A DNA stretch of 48,200 nt from contig NZ_PYWM01000033.1 of the NCBI RefSeq assembly GCF_003049665.1, forward strand, positions 1 through 48,200, written 5' to 3'. The number at the start of each line of letters is the position of its first letter. The first letter of the stretch is position 1. This document shows, one piece after another, positions 1 to 9,347 of this stretch. Below the pieces are notes generated by a model, which saw only the letters and a list, made by a program, of their open reading frames with translations, did no database searches and was not told the DNA's origin. This DNA is from Lysinibacillus mangiferihumi (lineage in GTDB: Bacteria; Bacillota; Bacilli; Bacillales_A; Planococcaceae). The position numbers and the translations under genes were made by a program.

Positions 1-154
1 TTTCAAACTTCGCAGAAATCCCTGCTACTTTCACGCCATTGACAATGAGTAAACCGTCATCGATAATGGCTTCCACTCCTATTTTATGTGCAAAAACGAG
101 CGCGCTTGTACTTTTTCCTGTTCCACTTGGTCCACTTAAAGAATATACCTTCAT
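1..154 (-). CDS. P-loop ATP-binding protein, N-terminal fragment
   Basis: Only the first 51 codons are inside the window; the gene runs off the left edge. The protein begins MKVYSLSGPSGTGKS, a clear Walker A loop (GPSGTGKST, about residues 8-16) right after the first beta strand, so it binds a nucleotide. The start is supported by AAGGAAGGTGG about 8 bases upstream of the ATG. The rest of the visible part (VEAIIDDGLLIVNGVKVAG) recalls conserved hypothetical ATPases of Bacillales, but nothing visible fixes a substrate. It diverges from the aminotransferase gene at 402. Confidence 0.75.
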   Translation of the reverse strand, partial: MKVYSLSGPSGTGKSTSALVFAHKIGVEAIIDDGLLIVNGVKVAGISAKFE

Positions 155-401
155 CTAAAAAACCACCTTCCTTGCTTAATAATAGCAAAAATATATCGCT
201 ACTATCATTTAGCATCGTTACCCATTATTATTTCGTGCAAAAATATTGTCATTTAAGCTTAATTTTTTCCGCTAGCCTATGCAAGCATCTTCTCCATTAC
301 AAGAATATATTCTTTTTTCAGAATAACTTCCCCTTTCTGTGCTTTAGTATGATAAAATGTGTACTACTATTCTGTTATACAACTATAAGGAGTGTACTAG
401 T

Positions 402-1568
402 TTGAAAATCGTACCATCAAAAAAAATGTCTCTATTTACCCCAGCAATTTTCGGCGATTTAAAGCACTTTGCTAAACAACAACAAGCAAAAGGTATGTCT
501 TTAATCGATTTAAGTTTAGGGAGCCCTGATCTTCCACCACATGCAAAAATCCGTGAGCATTTATCTTACAGAGCGGGCTTGGCAGAATCATATGGCTACA
601 CATTAACTGGCACACAACGTTTTTATGATGCAGTTAGCCGTTATTATAAACGTCGTAGCAATGTCGATTTAGACCCTACAACTGAAATCATTCAAACAAT
701 CGGCTCTCAAGAAGGCTTAGTCCATTTACCAATCGCCTTTTGTGATCCAGGAGACATCGTTCTCTCAACAAATCCAGCTTACGTCGCTTACGATGCAGGC
801 ATTCATCTAGCGGGTGCCACACCCTACTATATGCCGCAAACAGCAGATAACGATTATTTACCTGATTTAGACGCAGTGCCAGAAGAAGTTGCACAAAAGG
901 CCAAGCTACTTATCTTAAATCTACCAGGCAATCCTGTACCAGCTATGCCTTCTCTTGCCTATTTCGAAAAGGTCATTGCTTTTGCTAAAAAATATAACGT
1001 GATTGTGCTTCATGATGCGGCGTATTCAGAGTTTTACTTTACTGGTGACGGTCCGATAAGCTTTTTAGCGGCACCAGGTGCAAAAGAAGTAGGGATGGAG
1101 ATCAATTCTTTATCAAAAAGCTTCAGCCTAGCTGGTACACGAATTGCCTATATTGCTGGTAATGCTGACATGATTGCTGTCTTAAAACAACTTAAATCGA
1201 ATTTAGACTTCGGTATTTTTGAACCAATTCAAGATGCAGCAGTAGTTGCTTTAGACCATGCGGAAGAAATTACAGAGAACTTACGTGCAACATTCTCAGT
1301 ACGTCATAAAACGTTAATGAATGGCTTACGTGAGCTTGGTTGGGATGCAGCCCCTTCAGATGGTGGTATGTTCGTGTGGGCAAAATATCCGTACGATATT
1401 GACTGTACAGATTTAGCATTTAAGCTAATTGAGCAAATTGGTGTTGTAACAGTACCGGGAACAGTGTTTGGCACAGCAGGACAAGGCTACCTACGACTAG
1501 CACTTGTTCAGCCAAAAGAGGTTTTACAAGAAGCAGTAGATCGTCTAAAAAACGTTTCCATCTCCTAA
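402..1568 (+). CDS. PLP-dependent aminotransferase, class I/II (aspartate/LL-DAP aminotransferase-like)
   Basis: A fold-type I aminotransferase of about 388 aa, the usual length. Seen in order: the substrate-loop region LSLGSPDLPP, the NLPGNPVPA segment, the HDAAYSEF segment with the cofactor-contacting Asp and Tyr, NSLSKSF with the Schiff-base Lys, and a C-terminal RLALVQP arginine that would bind the substrate carboxylate. It moves an amino group between an amino acid and a 2-oxo acid in the cytosol; the sequence resembles aspartate and LL-diaminopimelate aminotransferases, but the substrate cannot be read off. The start is the TTG at 402, because AAGGAGTG lies at 387-394; an in-frame ATG at 357 has no ribosome site. 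A -10-like TATGAT is at 348-353. It is a single gene closed by the hairpin at 1631. Confidence 0.88.
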   Translation: MKIVPSKKMSLFTPAIFGDLKHFAKQQQAKGMSLIDLSLGSPDLPPHAKIREHLSYRAGLAESYGYTLTGTQRFYDAVSRYYKRRSNVDLDPTTEIIQTIGSQEGLVHLPIAFCDPGDIVLSTNPAYVAYDAGIHLAGATPYYMPQTADNDYLPDLDAVPEEVAQKAKLLILNLPGNPVPAMPSLAYFEKVIAFAKKYNVIVLHDAAYSEFYFTGDGPISFLAAPGAKEVGMEINSLSKSFSLAGTRIAYIAGNADMIAVLKQLKSNLDFGIFEPIQDAAVVALDHAEEITENLRATFSVRHKTLMNGLRELGWDAAPSDGGMFVWAKYPYDIDCTDLAFKLIEQIGVVTVPGTVFGTAGQGYLRLALVQPKEVLQEAVDRLKNVSIS

Positions 1569-1630
1569 CATTTAACGAAGCATGTGAACAGGAGGTATCC
1601 TTATTACATGCTTTGTTTATATCATAAAAA

Positions 1631-1662
1631 AAACAGCTACTGAATGCTCGCAGTAGCTGTTT
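1631..1662. terminator. Bidirectional terminator between the aminotransferase and AI-2E genes
   Basis: Perfect 12-bp stem AAACAGCTACTG / CAGTAGCTGTTT around an 8-base loop, with T runs on both sides, between convergent genes. A weaker inverted repeat (AAGCATGT ... ACATGCTT) lies just upstream at about 1578-1612 and may be a second stop for the aminotransferase transcript. Confidence 0.9.
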
Positions 1663-1666
1663 TTTG

Positions 1667-2866
1667 TTACACATCATATTTTTGTACTACTTCATCTTCG
1701 TAGCGATTATATCGTTGCTTAAATAGCTTAAATAAATGTGTGACGAGTACTTTTAAAATCGCATAGCCTGGAATCCCTAAAATTACACCTGGTACACCAA
1801 ATAATGAACCTGCTGTTAACAATACGAAAATAATTGAAATGGGATGGATGCTCAAAGATTTCCCCATAATTTGCGGAGAAATAAACTTCCCTTCTATTAA
1901 CTGCACAATCGTCCAGACGATGGCTAGTTTAACAAGCATAAATGGCGAATTAACAAGCGCAATAATAGCTGCTGGTGTAATTGCAATAACTGGTCCTAAA
2001 TAAGGGACCACACTTGTTATCATAGCTAAAAAACCAAGTAGCAATGCATACTTCATGCCGATAATTAAGAAGCCAATTGTGACCATTGCCCCGATACACA
2101 TTGAAACTAAAATTTGCCCTTGTATGTAAGAACTAATTTGCTTGTCCATATCGTGTAAAACATCATGTAAACCTGGACGCATGCGAGGTGGGCATATTTT
2201 CATAACAAATTTCGGTAATTTCTCGCCATCTTTTAATAAATAAAATAATATAAATGGTACCGTTACAAGCGATAAAATAATGCCTGTTAAAGTTGAAAGA
2301 AAACCAGTTATCCCTGTTGCAACACCTTGTGCTAAATTGGCCGCTGTATCTTTTACTGTTTCAATAATATCTGTTGTAAAATTCATCACGACTTTTTCAT
2401 AATTAAAATCCGTATTGGCTAAATACTCATTAACACGTGAGTTATTTAAGTATTCCACTATATTTTGTGTTAGGGCCATAAAATAGACAGGGAATTCCTG
2501 CGCTAAATTCGTAAATTGATCTCGTAAAAATGGATAGACCAGCACGACAAGTAAAGTAATGACGCCAACTACACCAATATATAAAATTAAAATGCCCCAA
2601 ATTCTTGGGATACGCCACTTTTCAAGTATTCCTAATAATGGTCGTAATAAATAATACCCGATTACGGCTAGTACCCCTGGTAAAATAACAACCTCAAATA
2701 ATACTTGTAGCGGGGTAAATATAAAGGAAACTTTTCCAAACATGTAAATTACACATGCGAGTAATAATAAAATAATTAACGTAAATAATAAATTTTTACC
2801 ACCTAAAAAGCGGATAAACTTTGTTGAAAAGAAGTTTGAATGCTCCCTCGGTCTTTTTTCACTCAT
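1667..2866 (-). CDS. AI-2E family transporter (PerM/YubA/YrrI-type membrane protein)
   Basis: An integral membrane protein of 399 aa with about eight hydrophobic segments. After a short charged N-terminus come two early helices, a large soluble stretch (about residues 115-190), and the family's C-terminal cluster with SVVPYLGPVIAITPAAIIAL and SIHPISIIFVLLTAGSLFGVPGVILGIP, the hallmark of the AI-2E/PerM/TqsA family. Characterised relatives move AI-2 or act as Na+/H+ antiporters, and most members have no proven substrate. The start follows GGGGTGAG. The gene converges with the aminotransferase and lies just downstream of the LCP gene on the same strand, 63 bp away. Confidence 0.88.
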   Translation of the reverse strand: MSEKRPREHSNFFSTKFIRFLGGKNLLFTLIILLLLACVIYMFGKVSFIFTPLQVLFEVVILPGVLAVIGYYLLRPLLGILEKWRIPRIWGILILYIGVVGVITLLVVLVYPFLRDQFTNLAQEFPVYFMALTQNIVEYLNNSRVNEYLANTDFNYEKVVMNFTTDIIETVKDTAANLAQGVATGITGFLSTLTGIILSLVTVPFILFYLLKDGEKLPKFVMKICPPRMRPGLHDVLHDMDKQISSYIQGQILVSMCIGAMVTIGFLIIGMKYALLLGFLAMITSVVPYLGPVIAITPAAIIALVNSPFMLVKLAIVWTIVQLIEGKFISPQIMGKSLSIHPISIIFVLLTAGSLFGVPGVILGIPGYAILKVLVTHLFKLFKQRYNRYEDEVVQKYDV

Positions 2867-2929
2867 CTACTCACCCCAATCCGAATGCTCACCTATATTT
2901 TACAGGATAATGTTAGCTTTTGCGAAGTA

Positions 2930-3880
2930 TCACTCTAAGGAAATTCCTAAAAATTTACTTAAAAAAGCTTTGTTTGCCTTTTCATCAATCACAATAGCAG
3001 ATCCTGCATGGCTAAAGTTTTGGAAATCATAGCTACCTTCAATGGGGATTGTCGCTTTCTCTATCGATACTTTCCCTTTAGACACCATTTTTAAAACTTG
3101 TTGGATTTCTCCTGCTGACGAATAATCAGTCGTCACATAGCCTTGTGCGGCACCGATGAATTTAGGTAAATTCAATAGATTTTGCGGTGCTAATATTTCA
3201 TTTTTTAATGCTTCAATTACTTTTTGCTGACGAGCAACACGCCCAAAATCTCCTTCAGCATCATGGCGGAATCTTGCATAGCCAAGCAATTCCTGTCCAT
3301 TTAGATTATGCGTACCTTTTGTAAGGGTAACACCAATTTTTTCAGACATATCCTTTTCTACATCCATTTCCACACCATTAGGTGCTAAAATGTCTACAAG
3401 TGATTCAAAATTTTTAAAATCGACAAGTGCGTAATGATGAATTGGTAAACCAAACATATTACTTAATGTGTCTTTTAACAGTTGAACACCACCTAAATAA
3501 TACGCCGTGTTTAGTTTATAGGATTGATAGCCGGGAATGTCTGCATAAATATCCCGCATAAATGATACGAGTTTCACATCGTTTGTTTTCTTATTCCAAG
3601 ATAATACCATCATTGTATCTGTTCGTGATTTCTCTTCACCGCGTGTATCGATTCCTAATAATAAATAGTTCTCAATATCGCCCTTTACTTGGTCTCCACT
3701 AAAGTCTTCTTGGGGTACCAACTTGTCTGTGGCTAATTGCAAGCCACTTCGATATTGCATAATGCTGTATCCAGCAATGACAATGACACAGAGTAATAAG
3801 AACGTAAACAGTGCTCTCCCTTTACGCAATCGACGTTTCTTAGGACGTTGCGAGCGTCTTGTATAGTCTTGCTCTTCCAT
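2930..3880 (-). CDS. LytR-CpsA-Psr (LCP) family cell-wall polymer ligase, TagTUV-like
   Basis: A type II membrane protein of 316 aa: a basic cytoplasmic tail rich in R/K (residues 1-22), one transmembrane helix (about 23-42), and an extracellular LCP domain. LCP marks seen are LLLGIDTRGEEKSRTDTMMVLSW-type core residues (Asp and Arg that bind the pyrophosphate), SFMRDIYADIPGY, KLNTAYYLGG, and LLGYARFRHDAEGDFGRVARQQ. The family transfers wall teichoic acid or other polymers from the undecaprenyl lipid to peptidoglycan outside the membrane. The start has GAGGAGTT upstream. It is divergent from msrA, with no other wall gene next to it. Confidence 0.92.
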   Translation of the reverse strand: MEEQDYTRRSQRPKKRRLRKGRALFTFLLLCVIVIAGYSIMQYRSGLQLATDKLVPQEDFSGDQVKGDIENYLLLGIDTRGEEKSRTDTMMVLSWNKKTNDVKLVSFMRDIYADIPGYQSYKLNTAYYLGGVQLLKDTLSNMFGLPIHHYALVDFKNFESLVDILAPNGVEMDVEKDMSEKIGVTLTKGTHNLNGQELLGYARFRHDAEGDFGRVARQQKVIEALKNEILAPQNLLNLPKFIGAAQGYVTTDYSSAGEIQQVLKMVSKGKVSIEKATIPIEGSYDFQNFSHAGSAIVIDEKANKAFLSKFLGISLE

Positions 3881-4017
3881 AACGAAATAACTCCTCTATT
3901 TTTTATAGTTAATGTAACGATTGAAAGTAAGGAAAGTTTCATTTTTCTCCTACTATCCTCGTCAGCATCTATCTATTCGTTATTTTACACCCTATTAGCC
4001 AGTAATGAACAAAATAA

Positions 4018-4026
4018 TGCTATAAT
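4018..4026 (+). promoter_or_regulatory. Extended -10 promoter element for msrA
   Basis: TGCTATAAT, an extended -10 (TGnTATAAT), starts 36 bp before the msrA ATG. No good -35 box is seen, which is usual for extended -10 promoters. Confidence 0.55.
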
Positions 4027-4053
4027 ATTTTCACAAAAGAAAGGATGATGAAT

Positions 4054-4575
4054 ATGATAGAAAAAGCGACGTTTGCAGGCGGCTGTTTTTGGTGTATGGT
4101 AAAGCCATTTGTAGAGTGGGACGGCATACATAAGGTTACATCAGGCTATATGGGTGGCCATTTAGAAAATCCAACATATGAAGACGTTAAAAAAGGCAAC
4201 TCAGGTCATTTAGAAGTAGTCGAAATTGAATTTGATTCCTCAATTTTTAGTTATGAACAGTTACTTGATATTTATTGGATGCAAATCGACCCTACAGATG
4301 CCTACGGTCAGTTTCACGACAGAGGCGAATCCTATGCAACGGCCATTTTTACTTATTCCGAAGAACAAAAAAGAATTGCGCAGGCATCAAAAGAAAAGCT
4401 TGCAAATAGCGGGCGCTTCGATAAACCTATTGTAACCACAATTCGTGATGCTCAACACTTTTATCCAGCAGAAGATTACCATCAAGACTATTACAAAAAA
4501 GAACCAGATCACTATAAACAAGATCGAGCAGTATCAGGACGTGATGAATTTATTGCGCAACATTGGAAAAAATAA
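4054..4575 (+). CDS. msrA: Peptide-methionine (S)-S-oxide reductase
   Basis: Reduces methionine-S-sulfoxide in proteins and free Met, restoring oxidised proteins in the cytosol. The family signature GGCFWC is at the N-terminus (catalytic Cys followed by Phe-Trp), followed by GYMGGH, the NPTYEDV segment, HLEVVEIEFD, and the WMQIDPTDAYGQFHDRGESYATAIF core. Length (173 aa from this start) is normal. Three in-frame ATGs occur; I chose the third, because AAGGA at 4041-4045 is 8 bases upstream of it and overlaps the first. There is no MsrB domain or gene nearby. It is a single gene ended by the hairpin at 4620. Confidence 0.95.
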   Translation: MIEKATFAGGCFWCMVKPFVEWDGIHKVTSGYMGGHLENPTYEDVKKGNSGHLEVVEIEFDSSIFSYEQLLDIYWMQIDPTDAYGQFHDRGESYATAIFTYSEEQKRIAQASKEKLANSGRFDKPIVTTIRDAQHFYPAEDYHQDYYKKEPDHYKQDRAVSGRDEFIAQHWKK

Positions 4576-4619
4576 TAGATTCTCTCAATAAATCAAATAC
4601 AGTTTCCTCTAAATCAGAC

Positions 4620-4662
4620 AAAAAGAATCCATCGTGTGAAAAACACTAGATGGATTCTTTTT
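4620..4662. terminator. Bidirectional terminator msrA / recQ
   Basis: AAAAGAATCCATC pairs with GATGGATTCTTTT around a short loop that itself contains GTGT/ACAC, with an A run before and a T run after. It stops both convergent transcripts. Confidence 0.9.
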
Positions 4663-4665
4663 TCA

Positions 4666-6429
4666 TTACTTTAGGCTAAATGACTGCATTGCATCAAAGA
4701 AACGCTTGCCATACTTCTCGAATTTCACTTCACCGATACCACTCACTTGTCTCAGCCCTTCCAGCTCTGAAGGCTTTTTATCGCATAATTCACGCAATGT
4801 TTTATCAGAGAACACGACGAATGGTGGTACCTTTTCTTCATCGGCAATCTCTTTGCGTAATATGCGTAAGTGTTCAAATAATGGATCATTGTCTGCAAGT
4901 AGACGAACTGTCACGGCTTGTTTTCGCATAACTGTTCGCTTGCCTAACAAAACAGATTTCCCTTCCTCCGATACGTAAATCGTTGGAAATGTGCCATGCT
5001 TAACAGCTAATAATCCTTCCGCAATTAAAAATTCGATAAAGTTAGAAACCTCCTTCGAAGATTGCCCTTTTAAAATGCCATAGGTTGAAAGTCTAGAAAA
5101 TCCAAATTCAAGGACTTTTTGATTCTTGGAGCCAATTAATACTTGCGCAACCATTGTTTTGCCAAATTTTTGTCCCATTCTTACAACACAAGCTAATACC
5201 TTTTGTGCGTCTTCCGTGACATCTTTTACTTCCCGGTTATCTTGACAATTACTGCAACGTTTACATGGTGCACCTGGCTGTTCACCGAAATATGTTAAAA
5301 TCGCATTTTGTAGGCAGCCTTCTGTATGACAGTAATCGACCATCGTTTGTAATTTTTCTAATTCTTGTGCGATACGCGCTTCATCACGTGTCTGCTCAAT
5401 TAAAAAACGTTGTGTTTGTACATCCCCTGAAGCGTAGAGCAAAATACAAGCACTTGGCAAGCCATCACGCCCTGCGCGTCCCGCTTCTTGATAATAACTT
5501 TCCATATTACGTGGCATTTGATAATGAATGACAAAGCGAACATTACTTTTATCTATTCCCATACCAAACGCATTGGTTGCAATCATAATGCGAGCCTCAT
5601 CTTTTAAAAATCGTTCTTGTTCAGCCATACGCAAGTTCTCTGATAGTCCAGCATGATATTTTGCGACCGACACACCCGCACGTGTCAGTAAGTCATACAA
5701 TGCGTCGACTGATTTACGTGTCGCCGCATAAATAATGCCGACTTCTGATTTATTTTTTTCAATATAATTTTTAATATAGCGCTCTTTATTTTCACCGATT
5801 AACACCGTAAAAGCTAAGTTTTCACGTTCAAAACCTGTAATGAGTGTTGCCTTTTCGTCAATCGATAATAATTGACGGATATCCTCACAGACGGCAGGAG
5901 TTGCTGTAGCAGTTAAGGCAAGCACAGTCGGCTGTTGAGCCCATAATGTAAACAGTTTTTGAATGGCGCGATAGCTGGGGCGAAAATCATGTCCCCACTG
6001 CGAAATACAATGCGCCTCATCTACAGCTAGCAATGGTACATATAATTGTGATAATGCTTGTAAAAAGGTAGCACTTTCTAATCTTTCCGGTGCAATATAG
6101 AGCAGCTTCAAATAACCTCCACTCGCTAGCTGCATCGTTTCATCCACTTCTTGTGCTGATAATGTACTATTGATATATGCTGCCGGTATATTCGCTGCTC
6201 GCAATGACTCGACTTGATCTTGCATAAGGGAGATTAACGGTGAAATCACAATCGTTAAACCATCAAGCATTAATGCCGGAATTTGATAGCATATCGATTT
6301 TCCTCCACCTGTTGGCATCACGCAAAGGCTCGACTGTCCACTTAATGTTTGCTCAATAATTTGTGCTTGTCCGGTGCGAAACGAATCGTAACCAAAGTGG
6401 TGCTGTAGCATTTGTCTTGCTTGCTCCAT
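4666..6429 (-). CDS. recQ: ATP-dependent DNA helicase RecQ
   Basis: A 3'-5' SF2 DNA helicase of about 587 aa. Seen in order: motif 0 FGYDSFRTGQ, Walker A MPTGGGKS, DEAH box AVDEAHCISQWGHDFRP, motif III LTATAT, motif IV-VI with AFGMGIDK and QEAGRAGRDG, the RecQ zinc site (Cys in CHTEGC ... CKRCSNC), a winged-helix RQC part, and a C-terminal HRDC domain (DKTLRELCDKKPSELEGL). All key residues are present. The reading frame is open from a GTG at 6441, but the GAGGAG site lies only just before that codon; the ATG at 6429 has proper spacing and is preferred. It forms an operon with the lipoprotein gene upstream, whose stop is 8 bp away. Confidence 0.93.
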   Translation of the reverse strand: MEQARQMLQHHFGYDSFRTGQAQIIEQTLSGQSSLCVMPTGGGKSICYQIPALMLDGLTIVISPLISLMQDQVESLRAANIPAAYINSTLSAQEVDETMQLASGGYLKLLYIAPERLESATFLQALSQLYVPLLAVDEAHCISQWGHDFRPSYRAIQKLFTLWAQQPTVLALTATATPAVCEDIRQLLSIDEKATLITGFERENLAFTVLIGENKERYIKNYIEKNKSEVGIIYAATRKSVDALYDLLTRAGVSVAKYHAGLSENLRMAEQERFLKDEARIMIATNAFGMGIDKSNVRFVIHYQMPRNMESYYQEAGRAGRDGLPSACILLYASGDVQTQRFLIEQTRDEARIAQELEKLQTMVDYCHTEGCLQNAILTYFGEQPGAPCKRCSNCQDNREVKDVTEDAQKVLACVVRMGQKFGKTMVAQVLIGSKNQKVLEFGFSRLSTYGILKGQSSKEVSNFIEFLIAEGLLAVKHGTFPTIYVSEEGKSVLLGKRTVMRKQAVTVRLLADNDPLFEHLRILRKEIADEEKVPPFVVFSDKTLRELCDKKPSELEGLRQVSGIGEVKFEKYGKRFFDAMQSFSLK

Positions 6430-6437
6430 TCTTTTTC

Positions 6438-7541
6438 TCACTCCTCAGCTGTAAGACGAATTAGTTTGTATTCGCCTTGATCATTTTTGAAAATCTCATA
6501 GGTCATGATGGAATGTGCAAGTGCTTCCTGTCCCGCTGAATTGTTCAGCACGTATTCCGTTTTTGCTCGCACAACAATATTTTGCCCTACTTTCTCTATC
6601 CGTTTAATCGTCGTATTAGAAAAATGGATTTTGGCTTGCTTAGACGCATAATAAGCAACCATCTCTTCAAGCGTACTCTGTAAATCTTCTGCCCCAGTAA
6701 CAGATTTCATCACACTGGCATCATTAAGCGCAACAGCTGCCTTTAAATGCTCATGAAATGCATCAATAAATATTTTTACCTCGTCCTCATTATAGGCAAA
6801 AATATTCTTCCCGTATTTTTCAAGCATTTTTTGCACCGCTTCTTTGTCACCGACTTCACTATAGGCATACAAATTTTTAGATTGAGACAAACGGTCCTTT
6901 GCCTTCATGCCATCAGTAATCCATTGATCAAGTAACTGTACTATATCTTGAAGTGGCAATATGTATGGTTGTGAAACGCCCTGTTGCTGTCGATTAAAAT
7001 AAACGCCCACAATTTGACCATTCTCTGCCTCCATCACAGGGCTACCGGGTGGTAAAGCTTGATCTACATCTATATAATAAGCAGCGACCTTGTCACTATA
7101 TCTTTTGATTGTATGGGGTAAGCCATCGACATACACTGCTAAGTGATCCAACTTGCCATTGAAAACAGTTGGAACATTGACCGACGCATTATATTTCACT
7201 TGTAAAATAGCAATATTATAAGCAGTAGATATATAGCGTACATCAGCTTCTACAAGTTTATCGTTACTAAATTGCACAAGGGCAGTAGGTTTTGATGCGA
7301 CCAACGCTCCGTTTGTTACAATATAGAGCATCGAAGGGTCTTTCTTCACAATAATACCCGCACCAATAGCGCTCTCTCCTATAACCTTCACCTCTGGAAT
7401 GAGCTTTTCCTCCTGTTTCTCGACGGGTTTGTCAGATTTAATTGCTGTTTTTTCCTTGTTAAACATTTCCGCAACGGATTGATCGCCACAGCCTGTTAAC
7501 AGGAGGGTTGCCGCTCCAACGATAAGCATCTTTTTTCGCAT
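6438..7541 (-). CDS. Lipoprotein with degenerate trypsin-like (HtrA/DegP-like) domain
   Basis: A 367-aa protein with a lipoprotein signal: MRKK, a hydrophobic stretch, and lipobox LLTGC with the lipid Cys at residue 18. Residues about 50-180 follow the order of an HtrA-type protease barrel (IGAGIIVKKDPSMLYIVTNGALV, AYNIAILQVKY, PPGSPVMEAENGQIVGVYF). The His of the usual TNxHV, the Asp of DLAVLKV and the Ser of GNSGGP appear replaced (NGALV, YNIAIL, PPGSPVM), so I infer it is not an active serine protease. The C-terminal half (about 215-367) resembles a NTF2-like/TcaA-type add-on domain with no known motif. It is co-directional with and directly upstream of recQ. The fold is inferred from motif order only. 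Confidence 0.65.
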   Translation of the reverse strand: MRKKMLIVGAATLLLTGCGDQSVAEMFNKEKTAIKSDKPVEKQEEKLIPEVKVIGESAIGAGIIVKKDPSMLYIVTNGALVASKPTALVQFSNDKLVEADVRYISTAYNIAILQVKYNASVNVPTVFNGKLDHLAVYVDGLPHTIKRYSDKVAAYYIDVDQALPPGSPVMEAENGQIVGVYFNRQQQGVSQPYILPLQDIVQLLDQWITDGMKAKDRLSQSKNLYAYSEVGDKEAVQKMLEKYGKNIFAYNEDEVKIFIDAFHEHLKAAVALNDASVMKSVTGAEDLQSTLEEMVAYYASKQAKIHFSNTTIKRIEKVGQNIVVRAKTEYVLNNSAGQEALAHSIMTYEIFKNDQGEYKLIRLTAEE

Positions 7542-7990
7542 TTGTTCACCAATACTTTCTATCGAACTTCTTTCTTTACTATCATAAACAACGACGTCAT
7601 TTGTTTCAAGTTTACATAATATGATTATTTTTTATATTAATTAAATCAAAGGTATTTGAATCAATTTCATAATTCAATTCCCCATTAATACACACGAACT
7701 TTGAGTTTCGTGGTTCCTGATTAAAATCAAATAAAACGAACGATATATTATTATTAGTTATTTTTATACCGCATTGTTCGTATTTTTTAATGGAAGAGGC
7801 ATTTATGAAATTAACTCATTTATAATAATTTATCTACTTATTTTAAAGAAACATAGCATATTGTCACACTTTTGCGAAGTGTTATAAGAAGTACTCTTTA
7901 AACGAGCAAAGGCAGTATCGACATGGGGACTTGCTTGCCGTTACTGCCTTTTCCATTAAAACTTTGTGAATCATACAAAAGACATGCTAG
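7542..7990. other. Intergenic region with a PurBox-like inverted repeat and tiny reading frame
   Basis: No gene is seen in these roughly 450 bases. ACGAAC at 7736-7741 faces GTTCGT at 7776-7781, with an AT-rich stretch between, and is followed on the plus strand by GGAAGAGG and a 6-codon frame (ATG 7805 to TAA 7825). The CGAAC cores recall PurR boxes of Bacillus, but the spacing is wider than usual and no purine gene follows. A hairpin occupies 7908-7952. This may be the leftover front of a lost gene. Confidence 0.4.
7908..7952. terminator. Hairpin, possible terminator
   Basis: AAAGGCAGTA pairs with TACTGCCTTTT across a loop of about 24 bases. T runs are short on both strands, so termination strength is uncertain. 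It lies 39 bp beyond the stop of the MFS gene at 7991. Confidence 0.5.
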
Positions 7991-9169
7991 TTATTGCTTC
8001 CTTAATACAAGTGCTGTAGCAATAATCCCAAACATTAATAACAAAAAGATAACGAAGGTAAACGAATGGTTGCCTGTTACATCATAGCAATAACCGATTA
8101 GTGTAGGAATAATTGCGCTCATCATAAATCCACCAGACATGACCATTGATGACCAGCTATTTGCCTCTTCATGCGTGCGTGCCTCATCCAATGGTAATAA
8201 TAAACCAATAGGAAACAATCCACTTAGCACAATCCCAATAATTAGAACGCCAATCCATAATAGCCATCCCGTCCCGAACCACAAAAGTACAAAACCGCTG
8301 ACACCGATGATTCCTAATGACAATAGCCATCGAATACGATTTGACCATTTTTCCATTAGCATTGGGACAACAATATTCCCTATCATCTGAACGATTGACA
8401 GAAAAGTTAACATCGAACTCGCAGCAACGAGTGTTAAACCTTTGTCTTGTAAAATAGGCGTTAACCAAGACATCATCGAGAAAAATAGCGATGTTTGGAA
8501 ACCAAAATAAAGTAAAATCGTCCACGCACGACTGTTTTTCCACGGATTACGTACGGCTTCCTTCGTTAGTTCTTCCTTTTGTATAGACGACTTCTCTACC
8601 TGATTTGGGATAACAAGCAACCAAATTATAAGAGCAAGCACAGCCAGCACTGTCCAGCTACCAAGGGCAATGGTCCAATCTTTATGAAACCCATTATAAA
8701 ATGATACCGTTAATGCCGCACTTAATGTTGCACCTGTCCCAATGCCAAAAGAATATACGCCAACTACCGTTGCGAAACGATTAGGAAATTTTTCTTTAAT
8801 AAATGCATTTAACATCGGCCCAATAATAGCGATAGCAAGACCAGCAGCAAAACTAGTGACCACAAGCAAAACATAGCTTTCTTGTAACAATCGGAGTCCA
8901 TTGGCTAACGCAATAATTGTTAATAGTAGTGCAATCGCAAACTTCGTACCAAGACGTCGTTGTAACGGAACAGCCACTGGTGCAAAAAGCCCCATACAAA
9001 AGACGGGAATGGAGGTTAATAAACTCATTTGGGTATTGGATACTTGGAGAGACTCCATTAGCACATTAAATAGTGGCCCTATGCTAGTTACAGCTGGTCG
9101 CATATTGAGGGCGACGAAAAAAATACTGACAACAACGATTGTCGAAGCTGTCCATTGTTTATTATTCAT
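7991..9169 (-). CDS. MFS transporter, CynX/NimT (YycB-like) family
   Basis: A 392-aa protein with about twelve hydrophobic segments, typical of the major facilitator superfamily. The first helix carries FVALNMRPAVTSIGPL, the signature of the CynX/NimT group (cyanate transport protein CynX, nitroimidazole resistance NimT, B. subtilis YycB). The loop between helices 2 and 3 has PLQRRLGTK, the motif A position, and residues about 200-215 form the central cytoplasmic loop. The substrate is unknown. It is a single minus-strand gene with a weak ribosome site (AAAGGTATTC) and no regulator next to it. Confidence 0.88.
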   Translation of the reverse strand: MNNKQWTASTIVVVSIFFVALNMRPAVTSIGPLFNVLMESLQVSNTQMSLLTSIPVFCMGLFAPVAVPLQRRLGTKFAIALLLTIIALANGLRLLQESYVLLVVTSFAAGLAIAIIGPMLNAFIKEKFPNRFATVVGVYSFGIGTGATLSAALTVSFYNGFHKDWTIALGSWTVLAVLALIIWLLVIPNQVEKSSIQKEELTKEAVRNPWKNSRAWTILLYFGFQTSLFFSMMSWLTPILQDKGLTLVAASSMLTFLSIVQMIGNIVVPMLMEKWSNRIRWLLSLGIIGVSGFVLLWFGTGWLLWIGVLIIGIVLSGLFPIGLLLPLDEARTHEEANSWSSMVMSGGFMMSAIIPTLIGYCYDVTGNHSFTFVIFLLLMFGIIATALVLRKQ

Positions 9170-9347
9170 AACGTTGAATACCTTTCTAATGCCAAGTTCA
9201 CTACTATGTCATTGTCCTTGATAAATAGTGTTGTCAGTCTTCTATTCTTCTTTTAGCATTTTCTCTACTTACCGTCAATATTTCATTATTTTTATATGCA
9301 TCCTGCTTTATTTGTGCTTTTTGCACAATGAACTTGGAGAAGCATCA

